Below, in pieces: positions 35,011 through 46,622 of a stretch of 64,000 nucleotides of DNA. Origin of the DNA: Mya arenaria (taxonomy: Eukaryota > Mollusca > Bivalvia > Myida > Myidae). Where the stretch lies: positions 25,475,272 to 25,539,271 of the forward strand of contig NC_069133.1 of assembly GCF_026914265.1 (NCBI RefSeq). The letters are read 5' to 3'. The position numbers and the translations under genes are program-made. Position 1 is the first letter of the stretch, and each line of letters begins with the position of its first letter. The notes beneath the pieces were generated by a model. It saw only the letters and a list, made by a program, of their open reading frames with translations, had not been told where the DNA came from and did no database searches.

Positions 35011-36420
35011 GTTATATCAGCCGTATAGAAAGTTCAAATATATGTTCCAACAAGTATGACTCACCGCGGTTGAAACTCCCTTTTTTACGATCCTGAAAAC
35101 CTATTCTTAATTAAGCATTAACAATTCGTTTAAACAGTTGTACCATTTGACAAAATATTAAATACTCTGTAATATTATGCAACATACAGAACTTGTCAGT
35201 ACTTGGAAATTATATAATATCCCCTTCCTGTTTACGTAATGCACCCAGAAACAAATCAAACAATGTCAGAATTAACGGGATTTTCGCTAATTTTACAGCG
35301 CCGTTATTAGTTGTGTGCAGTTTACTATAACCCACTACTCATTCATAAAAATAATACACCCACGTGGCCAGTCAAATATATAGAAAACCATAGAATACAT
35401 GTCACGCCGAAAGCTTTAAATAGCAACGTTAGATCATTCGCTTACCGTCAACAAGTGCGTAATTCGCAAGGTCAAGTTTATAACAATCCGAACTATGTGT
35501 ATACTCGCTGCATTACAATAGAACGATCATGTGATCTTTAACACTGAACAAAATATTACATAAGCAAGCAAAAGAGGCTGGCTACCTCAAACAAAACGTA
35601 TGTCAATATAACGCAAACATTTTATACTGAAGAGTCATTTAAATCACCGATTTTAAAAAAAAATGTTACTTACTATCAAGTATATCCTCCAACCAACACA
35701 AATCCAGATGTTTGTGAATCAGTTATTTTCCCAGAACAGAATATAATACCGGATCCACTAAGCTGGTATAACCACCGGGTTTCGAGTGCTGATCGATTTT
35801 GACTGTATTTGCCGTTTTTACTATAACATACACAGCTGAACAAAGATTCCGCTGCGCACCGGTTTTATGATGGATAACTGGTCGATATTGCCGTCGTTTT
35901 GTCAGTCTGTCCATTATGTTTGTCCGTTCGTATGTCGGTCCGTCACAACACTTATGTCCCGGGTATATCTGATAGAATACAGCATATAGTCGGTTAAAAA
36001 GCTAACTAAAGCTTATGTTGTACTTGTTCAGTGTGTGTAAACCATGATAAATTACGTCATAAATGAAGCGTCGAAAGACATCATTTTGCTTTGAATGAAG
36101 ACTTTAAACAATTGTAACTTTACTATCTCTTCACCATTTTAAGTGAAACATTGCGCAGTCTCCACCGCATACAGAGTCCCGCGTTTTAACAAGCGTTTGA
36201 TTGAGAGTAAAGTTTCAAGGGCTTCAACACTTCGACACACTACTTTTTCACAAAACCCGACCGCCTGATTTGGGACTGTCAAAACATTACTTCGGTAACA
36301 GGTATATACACACTGCTGTTGCTACATCGCCGACTCAAAATTAATCTTATATATCATATCTTAGCAGGGATTTTAGGAGACCGACCCACAAAATAACTTA
36401 TTAATTACTCGAATAGCTCA
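35011..36420. other. Intergenic, no gene recognised
   Basis: Contains a short degenerate TGTCCGTTCGTATGTCGGTCCG stretch near 35920-35945, related to the CCGT tract at 2437. Open frames of about 60-75 codons (35311-35541, 35723-35914) resemble nothing I know. Confidence 0.4.
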
Positions 36421-36807
36421 CAGGGGCGTAGCCAGCGTTACGCATGTGCGTAACATCAATTTGAAAAATAAACAAATAAATATGGCCAAAAATGGCATCA
36501 AAGTTGAGGGATAAGCTAAAAAAAGGATATCAGAATAAAAGGAAGATCAGTAAAAGTAAGCATTGCTTCTCAGTGCTAGCCTAGCTAACTGAGCCAAAAT
36601 CAATCACTTGAAAACTTCAAAGTCGGCGGCTCCGAACCTATAAATCGCTCCAAATACACATCAGAGCTCAACATGGTAGTTTCATTTTCCATTTTTTCCC
36701 TTGGGGAGGCCCCCCGAACCCCCAACCGGCTCAGACAGGGATATTCCCTCTCTCACATCCACCCTCTTTCGTGCGTAACATTCAGTAAAGCCTGGCTACG
36801 CCCCTTG
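36421..36807. mobile_element. hAT-like MITE
   Basis: CAGGGGCGTAGCCAGCGTTA at the left and CTGGCTACGCCCCTTG at the right, with GTGCGTAACAT near both ends. 387 bp, non-coding. An exact 8 bp target duplication is not evident. Confidence 0.8.
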
Positions 36808-37636
36808 CTCCATCAACCCTTATGTTAATTCCTGATGGTTGGTGACACTTTATAAATCTAGTCACATTTGAAAGGCATTTGCAAGTTGGTTATCATTTGA
36901 AAGGGACTCGCTCATATTTTTGGACCAAACATTAATTTTCCCGGTAATGCATTCGAAGACACTTAATTATCATTATTTTACTCCATGATATCGAAAATTG
37001 CAGTACAAAAAAATAGTTCTTAGTTTTAACTCACGCCGGTAAACTCAAGTTGAGGAAAAAAACAACAACAAAAATCCTTCGTCTTAACCACAAGGCCACT
37101 AGGACTTGGGAGAATCCCCTAAACTAAACGACATTTATGACAGTTTATTCATCCGCTTTATGATTCAACTGAAAACGGATGAAAATTACCAACTTTGCAA
37201 TATTTGAATGCCATTTTTTTGTAATAATTTCGCCATATTTACCGATTAAATATTTTTCAGTCTGTGGAAATTTGATCTTTTCAAATGATACCAAAATCAA
37301 CAAGGATTACATTTTTTTAAATTGACACACATGTGGTCTGGAATTTTAATCATTAAAAACGAACAAGGTATGAATTGCAGAAAAAAACAACACTTTCGTA
37401 TATCGGTTTATGATAATAAACCATGAAAACAGAATAAACCAGATATTTATGTTTCAATGACATATCAATAAAAATATGAAACAAAAACGATAGCTGACAG
37501 TAAATTTGATGGTTTTAAAATCAGACTAAAGCGCGCAATCTTAGCGACGGAAATGACAAGGCGTATTTCAGAATAAAAATGTGAAAATGTTCATTTGATA
37601 GGTTAATGCAATATTTAAATGAATATATTACTGCAT
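36808..37636. other. Intergenic, no feature recognised
   Basis: AT-rich; no exon or element end recognised. Confidence 0.4.
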
Positions 37637-39068
37637 AATGGCTTGATCCCCACTTAACCCTTCATATTGTTTAAGAGTTTATATATATATATATATATAC
37701 GGTTTTGCCCGTGTCCAAGAGCTGCATTATGGCTTGTTCCCCATGTAACCCTGTATGTTGTTAAAGAGTTTATAAAGGTTTGCCCGCGTCCATGAGCTGC
37801 ATTATGGCTTGTTCCCCATGTAACCCTGTATGTTGTTAAAAAGTTTATAAAGGTCTGCCCGCGTCCATGAGCTGCATTATGGCTTGTTCCCCATGTAACC
37901 CTGTATGTTGTTAAAGAGTTTATAAAGGTCTGCCCGTGTCCATGAGCTGCATTATGGCTTGTTCCCCATGTAACCCTTTATGTTGTTAAAGAGTTTATAA
38001 AGGTTTGCCCGCGTCCATGAGCTGCATTATGGCTTGTTCCCCATGTAACCCTGTATGTTGTTAAAGAGTTTATAAAGGTCTGCCCGTGTCCATGAGCTGC
38101 ATTATGGCTTGTTCCCCATGTAACCCTGTATGTTGTTAAAAAGTTTATAAAGGTCTGCCCGTGTCCATGAGCTGCATTATGGCTTGTTCCCCATGTAACC
38201 CTGTATGTTGTTTAAGAGTTTATAAAGGTCTGCCCGTGTCCAAGAGCTGCATTATGGCTTGTTCCCCATGTAACCTTGTATGTTGCTAAAGAGTTTATAA
38301 AGGTCTGCCCGCGTCCATGAGCTGCATTATGGCTTGTTCCCCATGTAACCCTGTATGTTGTTTAAGAGTTTATAAAGGTCTGCCCGTGTCCAAGAGCTGC
38401 ATTATGGCTTGTTCCCCATGTAACCTTGTATGTTGTTAAAAAGTTTATAAAGGTCTGCCCGCGTCCATGAGCTTCATTCTGGCTTTTCCCCCATGTAACC
38501 CTGCATGTTGTTACCGAGTTTATAAATGTCTGCCCGTGTCCATGAGCTGCATTGTGGCTTTTCCCCATGTAGCCCTGCATGTTGTTACCGAGTTTATAAA
38601 TGTCTGCCCGTGTCCATGAGCTGCATTATGGCTTTTTCCTCATGTAAACCTGCATGTTGTTACCGAGTTTATAAATGTCTGCCCGTGTCCATGAGCTGCA
38701 TTATGGCTTGTTTCCCATGTATCCCTGTATGTTGTCTAAGAGTTTATAAAGATCTGCCCGCGTCCATGAGCTGCATTATGGCTTGTTCCCCATGTAATCC
38801 TGTATGTTGTTTAAGAGTTTATAAAGGTCTGCCCGCGGCCATGACCTGCATTATGGCTTGTTCCTCATGTAACCCTGTATGTTGTTTAAGAGTTTATAAA
38901 GGTCTGCCCGTCCCCATGAGCCACATTATGTATTGTTTCCCATGTTTCCCTTTATGTTGTTTAAGAATTTATAAAGGTCTTCCAGTATCCATGAGCTGCA
39001 TTATGGCTTGTTCCCCATGTAACCCTGCATGTTGTTTAAGAGTTTGTAAAGGTCTGCCCGCGCCCATT
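37637..39068. repeat. 75 bp minisatellite, about 19 units
   Basis: Unit GAGCTGCATTATGGCTTGTT ... CCATGTAACCCTGTATGTTG ... GTTTATAAAGGTCTGCCCG. A TA dinucleotide run interrupts the first units (37679-37699). The right third has lost the TAA of the consensus, so a 25-residue-period forward frame stays open for eight units (38526-39143), and a reverse frame is open over 38362-38580. No expression evidence. Confidence 0.96.
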
Positions 39069-39415
39069 GGCGGTTTGGTATCATATTTCAGGGATTCAAA
39101 TTATAAGCACGTACTTATCACATATTGTACAATTTTTCTTTGAGAAAAATGGGTTAAATACACAACTGGTCAATTTTGATTTTAAAGTGTATGCTTGATC
39201 TTTTTACAATATCTAATTCGTTTTTTCGCGAAAGTTAACTTTCAGTACATACTGTAAAGAAGTAGGTCAAATAGCTTCGATCTGTTCCATTAGCACAATA
39301 ACACAATAATGGAACATGAGTGGCTGTAATATGAGCTATGTACACAGGCTTACCTTTCAGGCTGTATACCATGTATATACTAGTATACAAGTTATGACAT
39401 TTCCTTTTCAGTTTG
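39069..39415. other. Intergenic, no feature recognised
   Basis: AT-rich flank between the 75 bp array and a hAT-like MITE. Confidence 0.4.
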
Positions 39416-39423
39416 TTTAGCCC

Positions 39424-39692
39424 ACTAGCGGCTTAAGAGGGGGGTGCACCCGGCGCGCGCCCCCTCTAAAATCGTTCAACTTTTTATGTCATTATCGGTA
39501 AAAATAATTAAATAGCTCATAATGCAGCTTTCCCGACTACACATTGTAAACAAATTCTTGATGGAGTAACCCCAAATCCCCATGCAAACAGTGTATGGTA
39601 CAAACTTTCGGTTCTGAGAAAGGGGCGCATGCCATAAGGTTGCGCCCCTAAGTAACGCCCCCTCTTACGTTAATTCCTGGATCCGCTATTGG
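39424..39692. mobile_element. hAT-like MITE with 8 bp target duplication
   Basis: Flanked by TTTAGCCC at 39416-39423 and 39693-39700. Ends ACTAGCGGCTTAAGAGGGGG and, in reverse at the right, CCAATAGCGGATCCAGG; inner CGCCCCTAAGTAACGCCCCC is typical of the local hAT-like family. 269 bp. Confidence 0.8.
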
Positions 39693-39700
39693 TTTAGCCC

Positions 39701-40789
39701 CTTCACAATGTTTTCACGTTATCTCTGAACTTACACAAAAATTGTAAAGAAAAACAAAATCACATTCAGCAACATGCTTGCTCGGAAAGCAGTTTGTTAA
39801 CACAAAGCTATTACTAATATTAATTTGCAAGGTTTTATTATCTGAAAGCAAGCTTTTTCATGTAAATTATAGTAGGGAATGGCCAATTGCTTCTTAGCTT
39901 TTTTCATGGTGATAATAGCTTAAACAAAACTAATTGATTTCTGAAAAGATTAATGAAATAAAATCAAAAGTAATAAAAAAGTAGGAAAACTGTGTTTATT
40001 CATCTTATTTTTAAATTATTTGTATTTGTCTTTGTTTTCATTTCATTTTTTTTCTCATTTTTTTTTTAAAAAAATTTAGGGGGTGGGGGATTGGCAGGGG
40101 TGTTCGAGGTTAAACTTAGCAGTGTGATGACGCAAATCAAATGTCCGAATTAATTTGGTGTGGCCTTAACTAACTCGATATAAAAGTCTGCCCCAGGATT
40201 TGTCAGTCAAGTTTTAATCGCAATAATATTATTAAAGTAATATTTGTATTTATAATCAATACAAACACATGTATAGCAAACATGAATTTTGAGGGATAAA
40301 TCTTTTACTTCTTACTTAATAATGCATTTATGGCAAATAGGAATTACTGATTACAATATTGTAACCGTGTATTTAATGGCTGAAAACGCACAAATATTAA
40401 ATGACTGGTGAGTCCTAAAAGATTAACAGTGATCAACTATCCACATAATGTAGAAATATCGTGTTTTCTGCACATTTCTTTCAAATCAAACACGGTACCC
40501 TCCATAAGAACCATTGTTTTCAACATTTATATTTATCTTTTATTCATAAAATAAAACAATTTAATTAGTTGGGATACATCTTATTTGAAGTAAGTCAGCA
40601 ATTTAACAGCCAGCTCAAATCGTCAAAAAACTGAATTCCACTAATGACTTCTTTATTGTGTATGTGTAGATTGTAAATGTCATGTCATGGTTTAATACTT
40701 GCATGGAACGTGGCGTTGAATCACAGAGCGTACAGCGACAGTAGGAAAAGCGACTTGCTAGTCCTCGGTGACATTTTTGTTAATCTAAC
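39701..40789. other. Intergenic, no feature recognised
   Basis: Very AT-rich, with T and A runs around 40020-40080. No gene or element end recognised. Confidence 0.4.
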
Positions 40790-41060
40790 AGGGGCGAATC
40801 AAGAAATGGACGTAACCTAGCGGTGCAACGTTTTGATATGTGCCCCCTCTTTTAGAACTGAAATTAATATGGTTTAAAGTGTTTGCAGTAAGTTTTTGGG
40901 TACTCCCCCAATATTTTTTTACTGATTGAAGTCCGAAATGGTGCATTTTGAGTGTTGTTTTTTATTTCTTCTTTTCTCTCCGATATTGACATAAAAAGTA
41001 AACTCGGACGATGTTTTTTGTGGGGGTGGGGGTGGGAGAGGAGCCCCCCGCATGGAATTG
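40790..41060. repeat. Decayed interspersed repeat
   Basis: Starts with a hAT-end-like CAGGGGCGAATC. The GTCCGAAATGGTGCATTTTG ... GACATAAAAAGTAAACTCGG part is related to 17400-17475. Confidence 0.45.
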
Positions 41061-41080
41061 CTTTCACTAAATAATATCGA

Positions 41081-41330
41081 GGTTGTCCGGTTAGCGCAGT
41101 GATTAGCGCACTCGCTTCTCACCAAGGCGACCCGGGTTCGATTCCCGGCCTGGGCGCATGTGAGGTTGGTTAGTGGTCACCAAGCCGGACAAGTGGGTTT
41201 TCTCCGAGTACTCCGGTTTCCCCCACAACACAAGACCACACTCTCGCGCAACATCGTGCCAACGAGAACGACTTAGTATAAGCTATCATAGTTTCCTTCA
41301 CAATCGTTGTAAAATATTTAATGGTTAAAT
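41081..41330 (+). mobile_element. tRNA-derived SINE (type 3, Val-like head)
   Basis: Head GGTTAGCGCAGTGATTAGCG (A box) and GGTTCGATTCCCGG (B box) with a CTCACCA anticodon loop. The body carries GGTGGTTAGTGGTCACC-like and CTCCGAGTACTCCGGTTTCC segments and ends in AATCGTTGTAAAATATTTAA. Possibly one of the broadly conserved metazoan SINE cores (Meta-SINE type); that assignment is from memory. Confidence 0.85.
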
Positions 41331-41796
41331 TAAATAATATCCAGCTGTTGACTGTATCCTATTTTAAAAGATATTTAGCGTAGAGCCTCTGCCTAATAAA
41401 AGTATAATATCCTAGCATTAGTGTAATAGTATTTTGGGTGTCATTATTGGCGAAGTGAATTATTGGCTAATCCATGGTTCATTCATGAAATAAACGCGAG
41501 TGGCTTAACACCTATAGTATGTGGGCTTTAGAAATTAATCAGTTTCTGATGAACGCCACCATATTAGTTTTAAATTACATAATTAAATCCCACGTTCATC
41601 ATACAATGATTGTTAGGGGTCAATTTGGTGCAAAATACATTTACAGTCTAAAGAGGTATGAAATATTCAGTTGGCCAAAAGAGTAAACTGACAACAGATT
41701 TTCCATTTATGAATTCCGAATATATCACGTAAATGGTCTCAGTGATGGTAGCTAGCTGTCCTGTTCTTAATTCCGTCTACATCACAAAGAATTATC

Positions 41797-41837
41797 AAAA
41801 ATAAAAAAAAAATAAAAAAAAAAAATAAAAAAAAATA

Positions 41838-41885
<48 letters not shown>

Positions 41886-42006
41886 GAAAGAATTAAATAA
41901 TAATAATAATAAAAATTATAATAATAATAATATAATAATAGTAATAATAATAATAAAAATTCATTCATAAAACATTCCTAACAAAATTAAAAATATAATA
42001 ATAATG

Positions 42007-42065
<59 letters not shown>

Positions 42066-42066
42066 T
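41797..42066. repeat. AAT/A-rich microsatellite complex
   Basis: A-runs, then long AAT tracts. ATTCATAAAACATTCCTAAC occurs twice (41961 and 42069), one at each side of the second tract, so a short segment was duplicated along with the repeat. Confidence 0.95.
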
Positions 42067-42706
42067 AATTCATAAAACATTCCTAACAGTCATTATCCGT
42101 TTCATTTGACTAACTTTTCACAATAACGTATAATGTGATTAACACTTGACATCTGAGACGCTTTCCGTTTTTATCTCATTTTAGATGAATGTGTCTTCCA
42201 GAGATCTATACATGTCCCTATCCATTATAGATGCATGCAGATTAAAGAACATACATAAAAACGAAAAAAGCTTACTTCTGGCTCAAAATCCATATACCAA
42301 CAGACAAGCAAGCCCAAATCGGTTTCTAGAGTGGAGCGAAGGCACAGTCCTATACTCTTAGTCTGAATTGTACGGATTTTGGGCCTTAAATACTAAAAGA
42401 AATACGAGTGAGGGCAGTGTTATAAAATAGTGTGTTTCATGGAGGAGAATATAGGAATGGCGAATGAACTTCGGTCAATAAGGGGAAAGCTTTCGGAATG
42501 AAATGTACAAACTTTTAATTAAAGTCGGGTGGATATAAACTTTTTTAATTTCTGTTTTTGTGTTGTGGTCTTTGCACAGACTGGTTATTGTAATTTTCTT
42601 CCACAAAAGAAGCATTCACATTAAGTTTTTTTACGCCGTATTTTGGTAGTGATGTTCCGACAAGTTTTAGTGCGTGTAATGGAACTTATTCGGCTAGTTT
42701 TGAAGA

Positions 42707-42738
<32 letters not shown>

Positions 42739-42773
42739 CAATATATAGTAACAATATACATGTATTGCAATAC

Positions 42774-43098
42774 GGCTTTAGGTGTAATCTTGCAGTTTTA
42801 TGTGTAATCCTGCAGTTTTAGGTGTAATCTTGCAATTTTAGGTGTAATCTTGCAGTTTTAGGTGTAATCTTGCAATTTTAGGTGTAATCTTGCAATTTTA
42901 GGTGTAATCCTGCAGTTTTAGGTGTAATCTTGCAATTTTAGGTGTAATCCTGCAGTTTTAGGTGTAATCCTGCAGTTTTAGGTGTAATCTTGCAGTTTTA
43001 GGTGTACTCTTGCAATTTTAGGTGTAATCCTGCAGTTTTAGGTGTAATCCTGCAGTTTTAGGTGTAATCTTGCAGTTATAGGTGTAATCTTGCAGCTC
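42774..43098. repeat. 20 bp minisatellite, about 16 units
   Basis: Unit AGGTGTAATCTTGCAGTTTT with C/T and G/A variants. An ATC microsatellite (42711-42737) lies just to the left. Confidence 0.96.
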
Positions 43099-44298
43099 TA
43101 AACGTTAATATATGTGGTAGATTCAACATGTTTTATACAAACAAGGAAACAGGAGTTCAAAATGTGAGAAAATTTTGAAATTGAGAATGTTTGGACAAAA
43201 GTAAAAGGAAACAACTGATATTGTCAATGAGGCTCTGAAATTTTCAAACTTCAAAATTAATGGTTAAACATTGAAAAAGCCTGCGAAAACAGACCGCGAA
43301 ACATATTGGAATGGAAGCATTCTTTTCTTTAAATCTATGTATTTGAATGAATTTCCTCGATGTATTATATTAAGTTGGAACAATTATCTATTAAGCGTGG
43401 ACGTTTTACTCTCGTTCCGTCTGGAAAGTTAATAATTTCATAGTGACTTTGCACTAAAATTATTTTATAACTTTTGCGATTCAGTATGTATACCAGTACT
43501 AGATTTCCAATGGAGATTACAAATCAGCTTTACATGAAGTTAAATTTCAGTACAGAAATCCTGTGCCACTTTGTAATTTCCCTTCTACATGATTCTTTGT
43601 TTCCATTTATTGATTTACAAGTAGGAATCATTGATTTAAAATGGCACCACATGTATGTTTTAACAGACAATTGTTTAACCCCCCCCCCTCCTTCTGAATG
43701 ATAGAAATGTACATTGATTAATAAATTTGTTCAAAAATTCACATTTCAGACAATATAGTTTGCGTTTTAACGTACTTTCGTACAGGCTTAATGAAATCCA
43801 TCCAAACTAGGATTTTTTAGTATGGCCTAAGACAATCATTTATTTATTTTTAGCATTACATCAATACGTTTTTACGTTCAGAAATCAGTACATTTATTAT
43901 TAGATCAAAGAACATAGTTCTGTCAATTATTCATGTTCAGATATATTTCTTGATAAAACACAGTTTTACAGCACGTACTGTTATTTAACCTGTGTATTAA
44001 AGAAATGTTAAAGTAACAAACTATTGGTTGCCTGGGGCCTCTTTGAACACAAGGCATTAAATGGACTCGCTAATGTGTTTTGGCTAAAATAGTTTATCAG
44101 AAATGCATCTGACAACCCTCATTCCATCATTATTTTCTTATTTATGATATCGAAATAATAGAGAAAAAAAACACAATTTAAGTATAACAACAATATTTTG
44201 GTTTCAGTGGGATACGAACCAAAGCCTGTAAAATCACAGCCACGAGGCTAAAATAACTTATACAGCAGGCAAGGTGTGTGTGTGTGTGGGGGGGGGGG
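43099..44298. other. Intergenic, no feature recognised
   Basis: AT-rich; ends in a TG dinucleotide and G run (44274-44299) next to a SINE. Confidence 0.4.
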
Positions 44299-44580
44299 TA
44301 GCTTATTTATACACGCACTCGAGCCTTTCCCATTCGGCAAGTGCTCCGATAAGATTGTTAGTCATTTTATTTATTGGAGCATAGTGCACAGACAGGAAAA
44401 TAAACATGTGAGAGCTTCCCTGGTTTATTAACGTGCACCAGTGTATAGCACTGTCACAAGGGACACCAAATTAACGTCCCTTCCGGAAGACGATTATTAT
44501 TTTAGTGGTGCGGCTTGGAATCAGACCTGCCACCCCTGGATTGACAGTCAAGCATGTTACCACTAGACAACGGATCCGCC
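44299..44580 (-). mobile_element. tRNA-derived SINE (type 1), third copy
   Basis: Minus-strand head at the right end with GGCGGATCCGTTGTCTAGTG and a GTC anticodon position; body and AGTATAAATAAGC-like tail at the left. Its tail abuts a G11 run and TG repeats. Confidence 0.82.
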
Positions 44581-44808
44581 ACTAGCAGGCACTGACATTT
44601 TGACGTTATATTTATATATTGATAACATCACGTGACAATGTCAATCAACCAATCATGCAACAACTTACTTACTGAAGGTCGTTAGTAATGCTATTGAAAA
44701 GGGTGATCTTCACACACGAGATTGAACAAATATCAACAATGATTTGCTGAAGGATTCTAGCTGTCAGATATATAAAAGTTCATATGCATCCGAGACATTC
44801 GAGACATT

Positions 44809-45125
44809 CGGAACCCCTCGGCAATTTTTTATCGAAAACAACCTCGGATATACACGGAAGGATTACAATGTCAGTAGTCTTTACATTTAACAACGCTGCA
44901 AAAAGATCTCGTAGTAATTTCAATTTAGTAGTTCAACTTAATGACTTTACTCTTGGGTATCTTAATAGTTTATGCATTTTTTAAATTCCACTTCACTGGC
45001 ATTTTATTTAAGCAATGTAGTTCAAAATACACGTATAATCACTACAATTAATTAATACTATTATTTAAAAGTCAACGAAATACTTCCGATGTTATTTTCG
45101 ATGGAAAATTGCCGAGGTGGAACGT
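44809..45125. mobile_element. Fold-back MITE with CCTCGG ends
   Basis: CCCCTCGGCAATTTTTTATC at the left; at the right, read in reverse, CCACCTCGGCAATTTTCCAT. About 40 bp of inverted repeat. An inner piece recurs as a relic at 8740-8825. Confidence 0.75.
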
Positions 45126-45320
45126 CAATGGCTCGCTATGGTGTGTTGAATACAAAAACATTAGTTTGCATGCTCGGTACTCAACCATCTCGTCTCACGA
45201 TGTCAACATCATATTAAGAAAAGCCTTTTTAAATATAGGTTTTGCAATCACCGCCGCTCAAAAAAAGCTGATTTTTGAAAATAAAATAAAATTGTATTTC
45301 GATTTTTTTTATTTCCGCCG

Positions 45321-45438
45321 ATGAAACAATATCGCGGCAAATCATTTAAAGCAGCGGACGTCGCAGAAGCTGTGAAAATGTTCGTGTTAATATCTCTGAA
45401 AAAGTTTAAACCAATGAAAACCCTTCATCGGATTTGCA
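45321..45438 (+). other. Unrecognised open frame ending at a hAT-like MITE
   Basis: Begins MKQYRGKSFKAADVAEAVKM. The frame runs into the left end of the MITE at 45439. The sequence after the MITE (45695-45897, MAALLLLVEKYIEDEK...) is also open, in the frame that the uninterrupted site would give. It may be a host exon split by the insertion or a chance frame. No family recognised. Confidence 0.3.
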
Positions 45439-45686
45439 GGGTGCTGCTAAAAACCCGGTATCCAGTGGTATCGCCTGGTACCTGGTATTACTTTCCGATA
45501 CCGGATTAGGTTGATATCGGGGTTAATATCAAATGATAAATCCAAGTATCACACGGTCCGTTATTTATTGCCTATTGACAACCAATGCGTACTTTGAAAA
45601 GCTCGGTATCAACATAATCCGGTATCAAAACTGTGATACGGCTTTTCCCGATATCGATACCTGGTACCGGGTTTTAGCACCACCCA
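45439..45686. mobile_element. hAT-like MITE with perfect 8 bp target duplication
   Basis: GATTTGCA at 45431-45438 and 45687-45694. Ends GGGTGCTGCTAAAAACCCGG and CCGGGTTTTAGCACCACCCA are inverted repeats. Multiple GGTATC/GATACC motifs inside. 248 bp, non-coding. Confidence 0.9.
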
Positions 45687-45997
45687 GATTTGCATCGTCA
45701 TTGATAAAATGGCTGCCCTCTTGTTGCTGGTGGAAAAATATATTGAGGACGAGAAACTTTTTCTTTTTGAATGCAATTGTTACAGTGATCTACGTTTGTT
45801 ACACCTGGGCGAAATAATTTCACGTCAATTAGTCGACCATGATATAGAAAGTAAATTATCCATTCTAATGTCCTCATACCCTAGGAAAACTATCTAAATA
45901 TTATCTGTAAATGCTTACCTGAAAAGACGAACTATTATGTATTCTTAAGTAATGCGATTTTTGATAATTTTCTATCGCTCTTGGAACTCGCAAAGTA

Positions 45998-46610
45998 TCT
46001 GTAATACCAACTTTGTTATGATACTAATATTTACACCTCAACTTCTTTTCCTGAAATGAACCGCCTTTCGGCAATTGCGTTCATCAATCGATGAACGCAA
46101 CATCTTCGGATATGTTCGGATCGCAATTCATTGCATAACAATATACATGAAAGCTATTGATCTTGTTATTGGCTGTATTGTGTCAGCAGGTCCCGTAAAA
46201 TATAGATCAACATTTTAGAAATGTTAGTTTATTATATTTTAAATATATTGGTACCAGAAGTGTTTTAATTTTTACGTTTTAAAGTGATTTCAAGTGGTGA
46301 TCTTTTCCCGCGTTATTGTGACGTCATTTGAAAAAAATGTTTCCGGTTATAGTCGGGTCGTTCTATTTACAGAATGGGTAAGAACGGATTGCTGAAAGGT
46401 TTTCTTAAAGGAAATGAAGTAGTTTTTTAACAATTATTGAATGAAATAATGAACTATTGGTGTAAATATAAGGAATGAATTGCGGGGTTGATGTCATTAT
46501 CGGGATATGAACGCAATTGGGTTGGTCAAAGTACGCGTGGAGTCCTTCGGACTCCACACACATTGACCATCCCAATTGCGTTCATACCCCGATAATGACA
46601 TCAACCCCGC
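45998..46610. repeat. A unit, first copy
   Basis: TCTGTAATACCAACTTTGTT onwards, repeated at 48422-49037 with only a few indels. Contains the inner palindrome around CATCAATCGATG and the large palindrome 46470-46622. Diverged relative of the B unit. Confidence 0.9.
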
Positions 46611-46622
46611 AATTCATTCCTT
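46470..46622. repeat. 153 bp palindrome of the A unit
   Basis: Arms AAGGAATGAATTGCGGGGTT... and ...CCCCGCAATTCATTCCTT, about 60 bp each. The centre has its own perfect stem GTGGAGTCC-TTC-GGACTCCAC. It spans the A/B border. The second copy is 48896-49049. Confidence 0.92.

Noticed and set aside
41081-41155. Functional tRNA gene
   Set aside because: The tRNA-like head continues into a known-looking SINE body and the acceptor stem does not close properly.
42774-43098. CRISPR-like array
   Set aside because: 20 bp units are head to tail with no spacers, in a eukaryotic genome; the 75 and 78 bp arrays are likewise plain minisatellites.
45321-45897. Confident call of a new gene interrupted by a MITE
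   Set aside because: Frames are short, no family is recognised and no splice signals or conservation can be shown; kept only as a low-confidence observation.
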